A stretch of DNA of 64,000 bases, from positions 229,853,848-229,917,847 of the forward strand of contig OY821518.1 of assembly GCA_963682025.1 (NCBI GenBank), given 5' to 3'. A program made the translations under genes and the position numbers. This document shows, in pieces, positions 33,610 through 43,594 of this stretch. The notes under the pieces are model-generated. The model was not told the DNA's origin and did not search any database. It saw only the letters and a list, made by a program, of their open reading frames with translations. Origin of the DNA: Cordilura impudica (lineage: Eukaryota; Arthropoda; Insecta; Diptera; Scathophagidae). The stretch's first letter is position 1. Each line of letters starts with the position of its first letter.

Positions 33610-34417
33610 TTAATACTTAACAAATGTATAGAAATTTGATAACCGATAACTTTTTGAAGGCGCCTTGGAGCTGAGTCCAGTAAATTTTGAAGCACCCCTG
33701 AGGATATCTCATTCCAAAGGGAAGTGACCTCCGAAATTGTTTATTCTTTGATTTTATGTAAATAACCAATTCTTTTACGTTTGATAAGAGACCACACGTT
33801 TTCAATGGTATTCAAGTCTGGACTTTGGGGTGGCCAGTCCAGAGTAGTAGCACAAACATCCTTCAAATATTTTGATATCATCCTGCTTTTGTGGCATGGG
33901 GCATTGTGCTGTTGCAGTATAAATGATTCTTCGATCAACCTGTTACCGGAAGGGAAAGAGTTATCATTTAAGGTGCTCAAATATTGGCCTTGGCGATTTG
34001 AACCAAGTCACCCAACCCATTGTTCGCAATGTACCCCAGAAATTGACAGAGCCTCTACGATGGCTCACTTTTTGGCTTTCGTACCTGTGGCAGCCTTACA
34101 AAAATCTTTTGTTTTGATGAGTTGAACTCAAAGGAGCTTTGATCTGTCCATAGAACGCTTGTCCAAAACTCTTTTGGCTTCTGAAGATGCTCCTTTGGGA
34201 AGGCCAATCTTTTCAGATTGTTCACATCTGATATGGAGGTATGTTCTTGCTTTGTATGTTTTAAAATTTCTGTCCTTTAAACGTCGCCGAACACTATGCT
34301 CACTGATTGGATCCTTGGCAGATTTGTAGCAGATTGATTTGTAGCAGATTGAGGCTTTAGTTGAATAATTTTGTAAAATTCCCGCAGAAGGATTTGGTCT
34401 TCAATTACCGTTTTTTT
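33610..34417 (-). pseudogene. Tc1 (DD34E) transposase, main part
   Basis: Minus strand: KTTVIEDQILLREFYKIIQL (DNA-binding region, directly left of the LOA insertion), then a degraded VLWTDQSSFEF block (first catalytic Asp), then QQHNAPCHKSRMISKYLKD and WPPQSPDLNTIENVWSLIKR. Spacing from the second to third catalytic position is 34 residues, but the second Asp is His (QQHN for QQDN), so catalysis is lost. Several frameshifts are present. The N-terminal HTH part lies beyond the LOA at 39158-39300. Confidence 0.75.
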
Positions 34418-34785
34418 TTACTATCGCCACGAGTAACAATCTTGTCGCGATGCGGTGGCTTAAGTGCACTGCGGTTCCTTATATGGGGCAGGTAAAGGAA
34501 TGGGTTTTACTATCTCAGTACCTCTTCCTGAACCTGGGCCATATCTAGAACCTTGAAGGTGCACGACCAAAGGTTACTTACCCCTAATCCGGAGTGTGCT
34601 CATCCCGTGCTCATCGGACGGTTTGCAGTCAGGGGTTACCGACTGTATTTTAACGGAGCCTCGCTGATACCTGGTCACCTCAGCGAGTAGGTAGAGGCAG
34701 TGGGCCGCCCTTACTGCGTTACTGGGGGCTATGACGCGGCTGACATTCTTTCCCCTACACTCGTGGGACCAAAAATGGAAGCAAA

Positions 34786-35634
34786 ATGCAACAAAAAAAA
34801 AATAAACAAAACAAAATTCGAGGCTCTGCCTCACAGTCTGCCGCTAGCTCAGCTAGCAGCTGCTCAAAGGCTAAGACCCAGGAGTCTGGCCAAGTAAAAA
34901 CCGCTGCGACCTCTGGTCAAAGCTCAAGTGGGTTGGGGTCCGTTGTCGGTCCGAATTCAATCCTCAGCACCGGCAGCAAACCCATGGTGGCTACGATCAA
35001 ATCCAGTCACCTTGGAACAGCTGCTAAGGAGGGGTCTATGTCTGCCAAGACAGGGGGTAACAAAGTCCGTCCGTCTAAGGTAAGGTACAACCAGATAAGG
35101 TTGTGCCTAAAAATCATCGAAAGGTTGGGAAAATTAAATCCAGCGACGCTGTCTGAAAAACAGAGAGAATCGCTCACATGGGCTAAGAAGGTCACTGAAG
35201 AACATGACGTCTCAGCTAAGACAAGTGTTCCTGGCAGTAATAGCAATCAGGACACTTCGAAGACGGCTAAAAGGTTGCGCTCGCCAGATGAGAAACCTTT
35301 ACCTAAACGTACTAAGGTGGCCGGCAATGCTGTGCCGAAGTCGTTTAGCCAGGTTGTCAAAGACAACCTTGTAATGGCAATCATTAACAGGGGAGATGGA
35401 GATGGCACTATCCCCAAGGACAAGTGGAGTTATGTGGAGGCTAAATTAGCCGAAGTGGAGGAAGGATACTTAACATCCGACTCCGAACTGCTGGGGGACG
35501 CTTCTGGCCTATTTGGTGGCGAAGATGACCTCCTTGATAGCACGGAGGACGAGGCCGAAATCGCGGTGATGGAGATGGATGTGCAGGCAGCTTCAGATGA
35601 TGCGGCTCCTACAGATAAATCTCCATCACTGTAA
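34786..35634 (+). CDS. LOA ORF1 (gag-like RNA-binding protein)
   Basis: An intact 282-codon frame. Residues 1-90 are Ser/Ala/Lys/Gln-rich and probably disordered. Residues about 95-140 are basic and helical (VRYNQIRLCLKIIERLGKL). KRLRSPDEKPLPKRTK at about 165-180 resembles a nuclear localisation signal. SFSQVVKDNLVMAII followed by IPKDKWSYVEAKLAEVE matches the domain found in ORF1 of LOA-type elements (DUF4780-like). The C-terminus is acidic. ORF1 proteins of this class bind element RNA. It overlaps the ORF2 frame by about 56 bp (35579-35634) in another frame, as is usual. The start at 34786 is the first in-frame ATG; this ORF shows no lesion. Confidence 0.8.
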   Translation: MQQKKNKQNKIRGSASQSAASSASSCSKAKTQESGQVKTAATSGQSSSGLGSVVGPNSILSTGSKPMVATIKSSHLGTAAKEGSMSAKTGGNKVRPSKVRYNQIRLCLKIIERLGKLNPATLSEKQRESLTWAKKVTEEHDVSAKTSVPGSNSNQDTSKTAKRLRSPDEKPLPKRTKVAGNAVPKSFSQVVKDNLVMAIINRGDGDGTIPKDKWSYVEAKLAEVEEGYLTSDSELLGDASGLFGGEDDLLDSTEDEAEIAVMEMDVQAASDDAAPTDKSPSL

Positions 35635-38600
35635 AGCCGCCACGGCTGCACTTCTACTTCGCCTGACGACAGGTGAAGTAGACATAGTCTTCATCCAAGA
35701 GCCCTGGGTTTGTGGAGGCAGGGTTTGCGGACTGAAGACTCCTGATTACAAGCTGTTCGTCGCTAAAGATAAAGGTACACCAAGGACCTGCATTTTGGCG
35801 AGGAACAGCCTTAATATTTTCTTGTTATCTAATTTCAGTGACAGGGATGTAATAGCGGCCAGCCTGGAGTTAGATGGGAAATCAATCTGGCTCTCCTCCA
35901 CCTATTTTTGTGATCCTGGGCCTATCCCGCCAGTCAATGTGGCAAAGCTAATTCGGGAAGCCGAAAGGACTACACACCAATTAGTGCTGTGCTGTGACGT
36001 CAATGCACATCATCCGATCTGGGGAAGTACCAATTTCAACGAAAGAGGTGAGTTACTTTTGGAGTTTTTATTTAGTACTAACCATATATGTATATGTAAC
36101 AAGGGAAATGAACCCACTTTTGTAAATAGCATTCGTTGGGAGGTTCTTGACGTTACCTTTGTATCGGACACATTATTTGACAAAATTGATTGTTGGAGGG
36201 TGTTGGATGACCACTCCTTTTCTGACCATCGATACATTGAATTTTTGCTTATAGAAATAGAACCGGTGGAAAGTGTCCCTCGAAATCTGAAGAGGACAAA
36301 TTGGGTTAAGTATAGGAAAACCTTTGCCGGGTTATTGGCGACAATACCCTTATCCGAACCGCGTAATTCCGAGGACATAGATGGTCTAGTGGATCATATT
36401 ACGACGGTTTTTAACAAATCTCTAGATGCTTCTTGCCCCGCGGCAAGGCCAAAGGGCAAGAAGAAACCACCATGGTGGTATAGCAAGCTGCAACAGGGCA
36501 GAGACTCCTGCAGGAAACTCTAACAAGGCAAAGTCTTCAAGAGCGGACGAGGACTGGTTGGCCTACAAGCTGCAGCTTAGGACCTACAAGAAGATTAGAA
36601 CGGCAAAATGTGATTCTTGGAAAAAATTCAGTGATAATATAGAAGACGTTTCCGAAGCATCCAGGTTGCGAAAGGTTCTGGCTTCTACCCCTCACACATT
36701 AGGTTATCTGAAAGATCCATTGGGGGTGTGGACTACCTCTAGTGGGAAATCACTTAGCCCTCTACTGGATACCCATTTTCCGGGCAACTCCCCTACGTCG
36801 CTTCAGGCGTCAGAATACTCAGACGCTAGTACGACGGATGTTGCTTCGGAGATAGTCAACATACCAACACTGAACTGGGCGATTAGAAGCTTCAAACCTC
36901 ACAAATCTCCAGGACCTGACGGTATCATTCCAGCTGAAATGCAGCACGTGCCGGACTACATTTCCCCTTGGCTATGTAGGCTTTTCACTCGCTGTATCAA
37001 CTTAGCTTATATATCCCTGAAGTGGAGGGAGACGAAAGTGGTGTTCATTACAAAAGCTGGAAAAAGTTCACACACTGTCCCAAAAGACTTCAGACCAATA
37101 AGTCTATCATCGTTCTTATTGAAGACAATGGAGCGCTTGATAGATTCTTACTTACGCAGAGTTATTGATCCTAAACTGCTGTCGACAACACGCTTACAGC
37201 AAGGGAAGGTCAACCGAAACAGCTCTTCACGAGCTTCTGAGTACCATCGAGAAATCGCCCTCGGTAGGAGAATACACCATGACAGCCTTTTTGGATATAG
37301 GGGGGGCTTTTAACAATGTCACACCGGACTCGATATTAGCGGCACTATCTAGTCTAGGATTCTGTGATCATCTCACTGATTGGAAATCTGCTTGCCATCA
37401 GGCGGATAACGTCTAAATTGGGAACGACGCTAATATCCCGATTCGTGAACAGGGGAACGCCACAAGAGGCGTTCTGTCACCACTTCTATGGAACTTAGAA
37501 CTGAACTCAATGCTACTTTCATTGAAGAGACAAGGCTGCAACGTGGTCGCCTATGCTGATGACGTGGCCATAGCCGTAAATGGGAAGTTTCTATCCACAC
37601 TTAGAGACATTCTACAGAGGGTCTGGGGGTAAATCCTATATCTACCTTCGACCCTATTTCTCTTTACGGTGCTGGTATCGCCTTCTCTGATGGAGCCATA
37701 TATCTTGGTCTATTCCTGGACAGGAAGCTGAACTTCAGACGGAACTTGGACGAAAGGGCGAAGAAGGCGATTATAGCTTTATACTCCTGCAAAAAGGCCA
37801 TTGGTAAGCGGTGGGGCTTCAGCCCGAAAATTGCTTACTGGATCTACACAGCGGTGGTTCGTCCAATACTGCTGTACGGGGTCATCGTCTGGTGGCCTGC
37901 TCTAGAGAAGGCCTCTAATACCAACCTTCTTGCAAGGGTACAGAGAATGGCTTCCATGTGTATCACTGGTGCCCTTCGTACCACACCTACGGAAGCCTTG
38001 AACATCCTCTTACACCTAATACCGTTGGACATATTAGGAAAGCAGTCGGCGGCCTCATCGGCCATTCGACTAAGAAGCACAACACAATGGCGTGGTCATA
38101 ATTGTGGCCATGGAGTGATCCTGAATAACAGTAACTTACCATTGAACGTGGACTACACTACTCCGAGGAGTGTATTCGAACGACACTACAAAACTCTGAT
38201 ACCGACCAGGGAATCCTGGTCAGGGAGGATTCCAGGTAGCAGGCGTTCGATAAATTTCTATACTGACGGATCGAAATTGTGTCGTCAAGTTGGTTTCGGA
38301 GTCTATTCAAAGGAGCTTGGACTAAATCTAGCTCGCAGTTTGCCAGACCAATGCAGTGTTTATCAGGCAGAGGTACTGGCAATAAAGGAAGTTGCTGACT
38401 GGTTGGGTCGGCATATTCTGTCTACAATCGCAGTCAACATCTACTTTGATAGTCAGGCCGCGGTAAAATCCTTGGAATCAGTGTTCCTGAGATGGCCAAG
38501 CAGTTCGACATCAGACTCATATGGTTCCCAGGGCACAGGAATATACCGGGAAACTGTAAAGCTGATGAGTTGGCAAGACAGGGCACTACCTTACGGGTTC

Positions 38601-39061
38601 CAACGGACTTGGAATGTGTTGGTATACCCCTGGAATCTTGCAAGCTGTAACTTCGGCTTCACACCGCCGGCATAACCGACAACAGATGGGCTAATGGATC
38701 AACGTGCAGGATCACGAAACAGATCTGGCCGGCTCTAAATCATAAGCGCACTAGCGCGCTACTATCACTCCCACTTGGGGAGATTTCAACAGTAGTTGTT
38801 GTTATCGCTGGGCACTGCCTCATAGGGAGACACGCTGAACACCTCAGGGTCTCGTCAAATGACTTCTGTCGTAGCTGCATGGATGTGGAGGAGGTGGAGA
38901 GCATAGATCACTTCCTTTGCTATTGCCCGGCGCTCTCCAGAACGAGACTTCGAACATTGGGATCGCCGTTTCTTCACGATCTCTCTGATCTCTCAAATGT
39001 GGACATTTCACTTATCAGGGGCTTTATCAACAGCTCAAACAGGTTCTACGATGGGGACTGA
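35579..39061 (+). pseudogene. LOA ORF2: endonuclease, reverse transcriptase, RNase H
   Basis: Domains in order across four or more frames. APE endonuclease (35600-36300): LLQINLHHCKAA, IVFIQEPWV, CDVNAHHPIWGS, and DVTFVS then DDHSFSDHRYI. RT (36880-37600): FKPHKSPGPDGIIPAEM, KDFRPISLSSFLLKTMERLI, GRSTETALHELL, FLDIGGAFNNV, and YADDVAI at 37552-37563. RNase H (38260-38480): FYTDGSKL, YQAEVLAIKEVADW, YFDSQAAVKSLES, giving the D-E-D acidic residues. A Cys/His cluster FCRSCMDVEEVESIDHFLCY lies at about 38864. Breaks occur near 36500, 37200, 37414, 37630 and 38500. FLDIGGAF has replaced the usual D-x-x-x-AFD form, so the RT is probably also damaged in this motif. The enzyme would nick DNA, reverse-transcribe element RNA and remove it; here it is inactive. 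Confidence 0.85.
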
Positions 39062-39157
39062 GGGGAACACCTATTCGTCCCGTGGTATCACAATGGACCC
39101 CAGAGTCTAAATGTGCTTTTCCTTTGGTTAAGCAGCCACTTTCAACCTAACCTAACC

Positions 39158-39300
39158 TACCGTTGTTTTGCGTTTAACACCTGATCTAGGTAAGTTTATG
39201 ATGTCATTATGTTCCTTAATTTGTTAATTTGATAGTGCATTGTTTGATGCGACAAATCAAATTCAATTATAATGTCTTTTATTGCGACGCCAGAATAAAA
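39158..39300 (-). pseudogene. Tc1 (DD34E) transposase, N-terminal helix-turn-helix fragment
   Basis: Minus-strand frames read DLSHQTMHYQINKLRN and then INLPRSGVKRKTT, a Tc1 paired-like DNA-binding region. It joins the frame left of the LOA element at 34417. One frameshift lies between the two pieces. Confidence 0.6.
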
Positions 39301-39699
39301 ATTGCCAATGTTGAAGCTCTAGCAAACACAGATTAACTCAGCCTTTTTTCCCATGATCTCCAATAACTTTTATTCAATATTTTATTTGAATATTATAAAA
39401 AAATCTCAATAAAATTTAAATACCAAAGTTATTTGATTATCGCTTGCTAAACCATGCGCTAACACTGCCACAAAGATTTTGTCAAAATACTTATGCCACG
39501 AAACAATTCGCTGTCTGCTTGCTTTCTTATCAGCAGATAGGAATGCAAAGCGTTAACGACAAAATATTGGGCACGCGTAAGCTATAAATATGGATTTTAT
39601 GCAATCAAACGAACTGGACTAGAAAATATCACAGTTGCGTATGTCAAAATAATTATGCCGACTAGTGTACATTTAAATGTTGTTCTTTAATATTTGTCA

Positions 39700-39999
39700 G
39701 CTTCTAATATTTTTCATACAGAATCACCGAAAGACAAGTTAATAATTATTTCCTGTAGCTTTGACAAAAAAAAAAGTTCACTAGGTCTGGCAACCCTTGC
39801 TTTAAACAATATACAATTATTTGACGAATAACTTGTAAATCGGATTTTATCAATTGATCATTATTTTTATTTAAAACCAAGTAAGAGTGTTGATGAATCT
39901 TTGCTACCCTCCACCTGGGTTTTAAATTTACATTAATATCAGGAGTTATTGTAAACGAAATATTTGATAAAATATATAATTTCGAAAACTTCATAAAAA
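39700..39999 (-). mobile_element. HINE family B-like 3' fragment (B6)
   Basis: The segment 39881-39990, in minus orientation, has the HINE-B type 3' end (inverted AAGTAAGAGTG, TACCCTCCACCTGGGTTTTA) and then ATTTACATTAATATCAGG. It matches the fragment at 61605 more closely than B1/B2, so it represents a subfamily. The remaining 180 bp are featureless. Confidence 0.55.
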
Positions 40000-41785
40000 A
40001 CGAGTAAGATTGTTAAATTCGGCTGTGGCGAACCTTTGATACCCTCCACCTCGGTTTGAGTATTGATGATAAATGTAAACAAAATATTGGAAAAATATGT
40101 ATGCATTTCCTACATGCATGCGTTTCCGTTTATATGACATAACTTCTCATTTAATTTAGTTTTTGCTAATTAAATAGCTCGCCCTATCCTTCATTGCAAA
40201 GGTAATGGTTGTGTAGGGTGGCTATATGCATTAAATCGTGCTTTTTTGGCTTTTAACTGGCCAAATATTTCTTCATTGCGGCCATATATGAAAAAAGGAT
40301 TAATTCGTGAATGCACTGAAAAGCTTAATGAGGATCTCAATATAATATTTGAATGTGCTTCTTCAAATGGACTTTACTTAAATCCAAATGTAAAATCCAA
40401 AATGTAATCGCAATCAGATATTTTGTAGGTAAAGCAGAATAATAGTTCTATATAACTATGCAGAATTGTTTTGAAAGCAAAAAACTCATTGATGAACTCG
40501 GTAACTCTATTTTGTAAAGACAACAAAAAGTTAGTGTGCCAAACTTATGTTCATATTTGTAAAAGAATAATGAAAAAACGTATGAAATAATAAAAAACCA
40601 GCCCGTTCATAACATTGTGCTGTATGATATCTATTTGAAAATATTGACGTTCATGTTAAAATGGAAATAACTATTGCAAAGCTAATTAGAACAAAAATTG
40701 TGGCGCCATCTACTTTGGCATAGTCACGCTGAGCAAAATGAAGTGACACTCTGTTAATGCAAAAGAAATGTATTTTCCCCACAACAAAATATTGCAGAAT
40801 TTTATGTAAATAAAATAATATACCGATTTATTTCTAACATGCAGTTATTATGGATATACATATATAGAATATATGTAAATTATTTGTATGATTTAATATG
40901 TGTATGTATGTATATGTAAATATTACACAAAAAAATACAACATCAAACGTTATTTTTGTGTTTTTCTCTTTAAATAAATTAATACATAAAAATTTTTTTT
41001 TGCTAAATTTACATTGTTTTTTTTATTAACAACTAGGTACATATTTCAGCATTATTTGCTTTAGATGCTGGTGAATTTTTACTCCCTTTATACATATTAA
41101 CTCGTAGTGTCTGCTTGTCGAAAAAATTTTGGATCGATTTTAACCCCGTGACCCAATCGATCTGAAACTTTGCAGGCAAGCTCGTGGCAATGACAGAAAT
41201 AATATAGTAAATTTTTTTAGTGATGCCAAAAGAATGGAAACATTTAAATTTTTCTACCAGAGTTGATAAAAAAAGTTAGTTTTTATTATATTATTACCAC
41301 AACGACCACAAAAACAACAAGTCCATCTATGACAACAATACGACATTTAGAATAACAACAAGAACAATATAGAAACATCATATTTTTAATTTTTTTTTAA
41401 CTTTTTCAGAGATTTCTCTGGACCTGTTCCACCGATTTTAATGATTTTTGAAATAGAAATCTTCCCATGAGTTTGTTGAATCATTCTCACTAAAAATAAT
41501 CACCTTAGCTATCCTATTGAGGACGTGATCGTGACAAGAACAACATAGAAAATTATATTTTTTCTAGACTTTTTTTAGTTCTTTATTCAAATCTCGGGCT
41601 CTAATTGAGCGATTTGGACGATTTCAAACAGCATACTTCTCAGGATGTTAATGAATCATTTTTTATGTCAACGAGCACCCTAGCTGCCCGATTGATGCCG
41701 TCATCGTGATTTCCACATACGGACAGACGGACATCGCTATATCAACTCCGGTTGTTATAAGGATCACAAATATATATACTGTACC
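40000..41785 (-). mobile_element. HINE family B copy B3, truncated and rearranged
   Basis: Minus orientation. The 3' terminus is CGAGTAAG inverted, with a degenerate hairpin (TTCGGCTGTGGCGAA) and TACCCTCCACCTCGGTTTGA. It is collinear with B1/B2 except that about 1.2 kb is missing and replaced by 113 bp of LINE RT (40290-40403). Its last 5' ~95 bp are also missing, cut at 41785 by the fold-back element. The tract GACAGACGGACATCGCTATA at 41720 is the family B GTCY core. Confidence 0.7.
40290..40403 (+). pseudogene. LINE RT fragment inside HINE B3
   Basis: A 113-bp segment absent from B1 and B2 translates without a stop as LIRECTEKLNEDLNIIFECA followed by SSNGLYLNPNVKSK. This is the stretch just after the catalytic YADD box in jockey/CR1-like RTs; compare EDLNNIHRWATANRLFLNPL at about 45540. 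No poly(A) or target duplication was seen. Confidence 0.65.
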
Positions 41786-41786
41786 C

Positions 41787-42503
41787 TAGGGCAGGTCTAT
41801 TTGTAGGGAGGCAAAAAAATTGCTCAAGTGACAAGGAAAATCATATTCTAGGGGCCAAAATCATAATCTTTGCCCAAAGAACCATACCTCTAAAACGAAT
41901 TCTGATGTCCCGACTTTTGACCTGTCTGTCTGTCTGTCTGCCATGGGGCAACCCCATTCCCACTCATGCAATTAATCTGAAGCTTGGCGCATAGTCTTGT
42001 TGTGACTACAGATTCATTTTGGGGTAGTCACGCAGAGTCACGCATAGTCACGGAGTGATCTAAAAGTTATTTACCCTCATCCGATCGATGTTTTTGAATA
42101 ACATAACATAGTCAAGGCGTATGATTATTATTTATTAGCAGAGTAGAAGATACGTATACGTATGAGTGTAAATTTTAATATTAAATCAAACATAGTCAGC
42201 CCAATTCTAAACAAAAAATGGTGATTTTTTTAAATGTTTGTATGAGGAACCCCCAAAGGGGTTCCGGGGGTGTGCCACTGGCATGGGTGGGTTGGCCCTC
42301 TAAAGTTAGTGCCGGTCGATCATACATTTGGACTCGATTGGGGCACTCTAAATGGGCCAAAGTGAGACAGACAGACAGACAGGTAAAAAGTCGGGACATC
42401 AGAATTCGTTTTAGAGGTATGGTTCCTCGGCAAAGTCTCTTATTTTGATCCCTAGAATACGATTTTCCTTGTCACATGGGCGATTTTTAAATAGACCCAC
42501 CCT
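41787..42503. mobile_element. Fold-back element with about 145-bp inverted repeats
   Basis: The left arm starts TAGGGCAGGTCTATTT and runs through CAAGGAAAATCATATTCTAG, CCATACCTCTAAAACGAATT, CTGATGTCCCGACTTTT and (GTCT)n. The right arm is the inverted copy, ending at about 42503. The unique centre (41940-42360) includes one CCACTCATGCAATTAATCTG / AGTCACGGAG minisatellite unit like those at 21590-22150. No transposase. The left flank is HINE-B and the right flank LINE-like, so no target duplication can be assigned. Confidence 0.7.
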
Positions 42504-42720
42504 AATGCAAATGCTGATCCGTTGAGAAGATTTAATTATCTTTATAATTTCATAGATTATTCTTTAAATATTAATGTTGTTAAACATAATATAATTTTGT
42601 TTTTAAATAGCTAGTTTTAAATACTATTGTAAATTTATATATGTATATTATATTATAAACTCTGAAAAGATTTAATCTATAGACTAAAATAAATAAATAT
42701 ATAAATAAATAAATAAAAAA
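42504..42720 (+). pseudogene. Possible LINE 3' end with (TAAA)n tail
   Basis: ADPLRRFNYLYNFIDYS-like translation followed by an A/T-rich 3' region and AAATAAATAAATAAATAAAA at about 42695-42718, resembling the tail of the LINE ending near 52765. The assignment is tentative. Confidence 0.35.
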
Positions 42721-42721
42721 A

Positions 42722-42815
42722 TGAGAGCTTGGTCAAAAAATGGTTCGATCATGATCATATTTAGTGAGGCCTCTTGTAAGTTTCACAACCATATAAAAAA
42801 CAAACTAATTTTGAT
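42722..42815 (-). mobile_element. HINE family A internal fragment
   Basis: About 90 bp (GGTCAAAAAATGGTTCGATC, AGTGAGGCCTCTTGTAAGTT) matching the interior of family A in minus orientation. Confidence 0.45.
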
Positions 42816-43589
42816 TAAAGTATTTATCATTTTTCCATATCATTTCAGGCATATTTTAATTCGTAAATAATTAGATGATCTTAAATTCTTACTGGTTACT
42901 AATTCTTTAAATTTCGTTGTCTTTAAAATCAAGTCAACTATGTCGTATATTTCCAATTGGTATAACTGTGAATTTACACATCTATTGTCGAAATTTTTAC
43001 TCTTTTAAATATATTAATTAGCTTCATGGAGTTGAGTTGTTATTTAATGTGCAAAAGCTTACGAATAAAAGTGAAAATACACTTGGCTTTCGTGAGTATG
43101 CGTCTCGGATACACCTTGAAAATTGATAACACACACACACACATCGAATCAGCTAGTCTTTATGAGTAGAGTACAAATATGATCAACATTTTCTTGTTGT
43201 GGATGACGTCTTGTTATCAGTGCGGTAGTCAAAGTCAATTAACACAAAGACAAAATGTTGTATCGTATGGAACTATATGTAAATATTAGAATCATTAAGT
43301 AACTCTGCGATTCATTAGATGTGGCCTTCGTTCGTTCTTATTGCTCAATAAAAATTGTTCAACTGTTGCGGAAGCATTTGATTAGAGGTGTTTCCTCTCT
43401 CAATAACAGAAAGGCAAAATAATAAGAATAAGACAAAAAAGATACTGGCCGACATTAAAATTTACATGAGTTGAATGTAAGCAATCGAATTTTGGAATTA
43501 AAATATTTACTTCATTAGAGTTTAAACTGAAGAGGGAATTTGTGGTTTGCAGCTAAAATGATTATTCACCTTCATCTCCAAATTGGAAT
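42816..43589. other. Gap with no supported gene
   Basis: AT-rich unique-looking sequence. A short (CA)n lies at 43128-43142. No transposon or gene signature was seen. Confidence 0.45.
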
Positions 43590-43594
43590 CGCTA

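Larger units (their letters stand above)
34418..39157 (+). mobile_element. LOA-clade non-LTR retrotransposon with RNase H
   Basis: A 4.7-kb element: 5' UTR to about 34785, a gag-like ORF1, then ORF2 with endonuclease, RT and RNase H, a short 3' UTR and a tail of AACCT repeats. Flanked by an imperfect 12-bp duplication (TACCGTTTTTTT at 34406-34417, TACCGTTGTTTT at 39158-39169). Removing it restores the Tc1 reading frame (RSGVKRKTTVIEDQ). An RNase H domain with this ORF1 type fits the LOA clade of the I superfamily, frequent in Diptera. Confidence 0.85.
33380..39667 (-). mobile_element. Tc1 (DD34E) element with IR/DR ends, split by a LOA LINE
   Basis: The termini are inverted copies of CACTAGTCGGCTTAATTATT (left from 33380; right inverted, ending 39667), with TA outside both (33378-33379, 39668-39669). 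About 190 bp inside each end is a second, related repeat: GGCATAAGTATTTTGACA at about 33567 and its inverted copy at about 39481. Each end thus carries an outer and an inner direct repeat, the IR/DR plan of Paris/S/Minos-type Tc1 elements. Removing the LOA leaves about 1.55 kb, a normal size. Confidence 0.85.
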
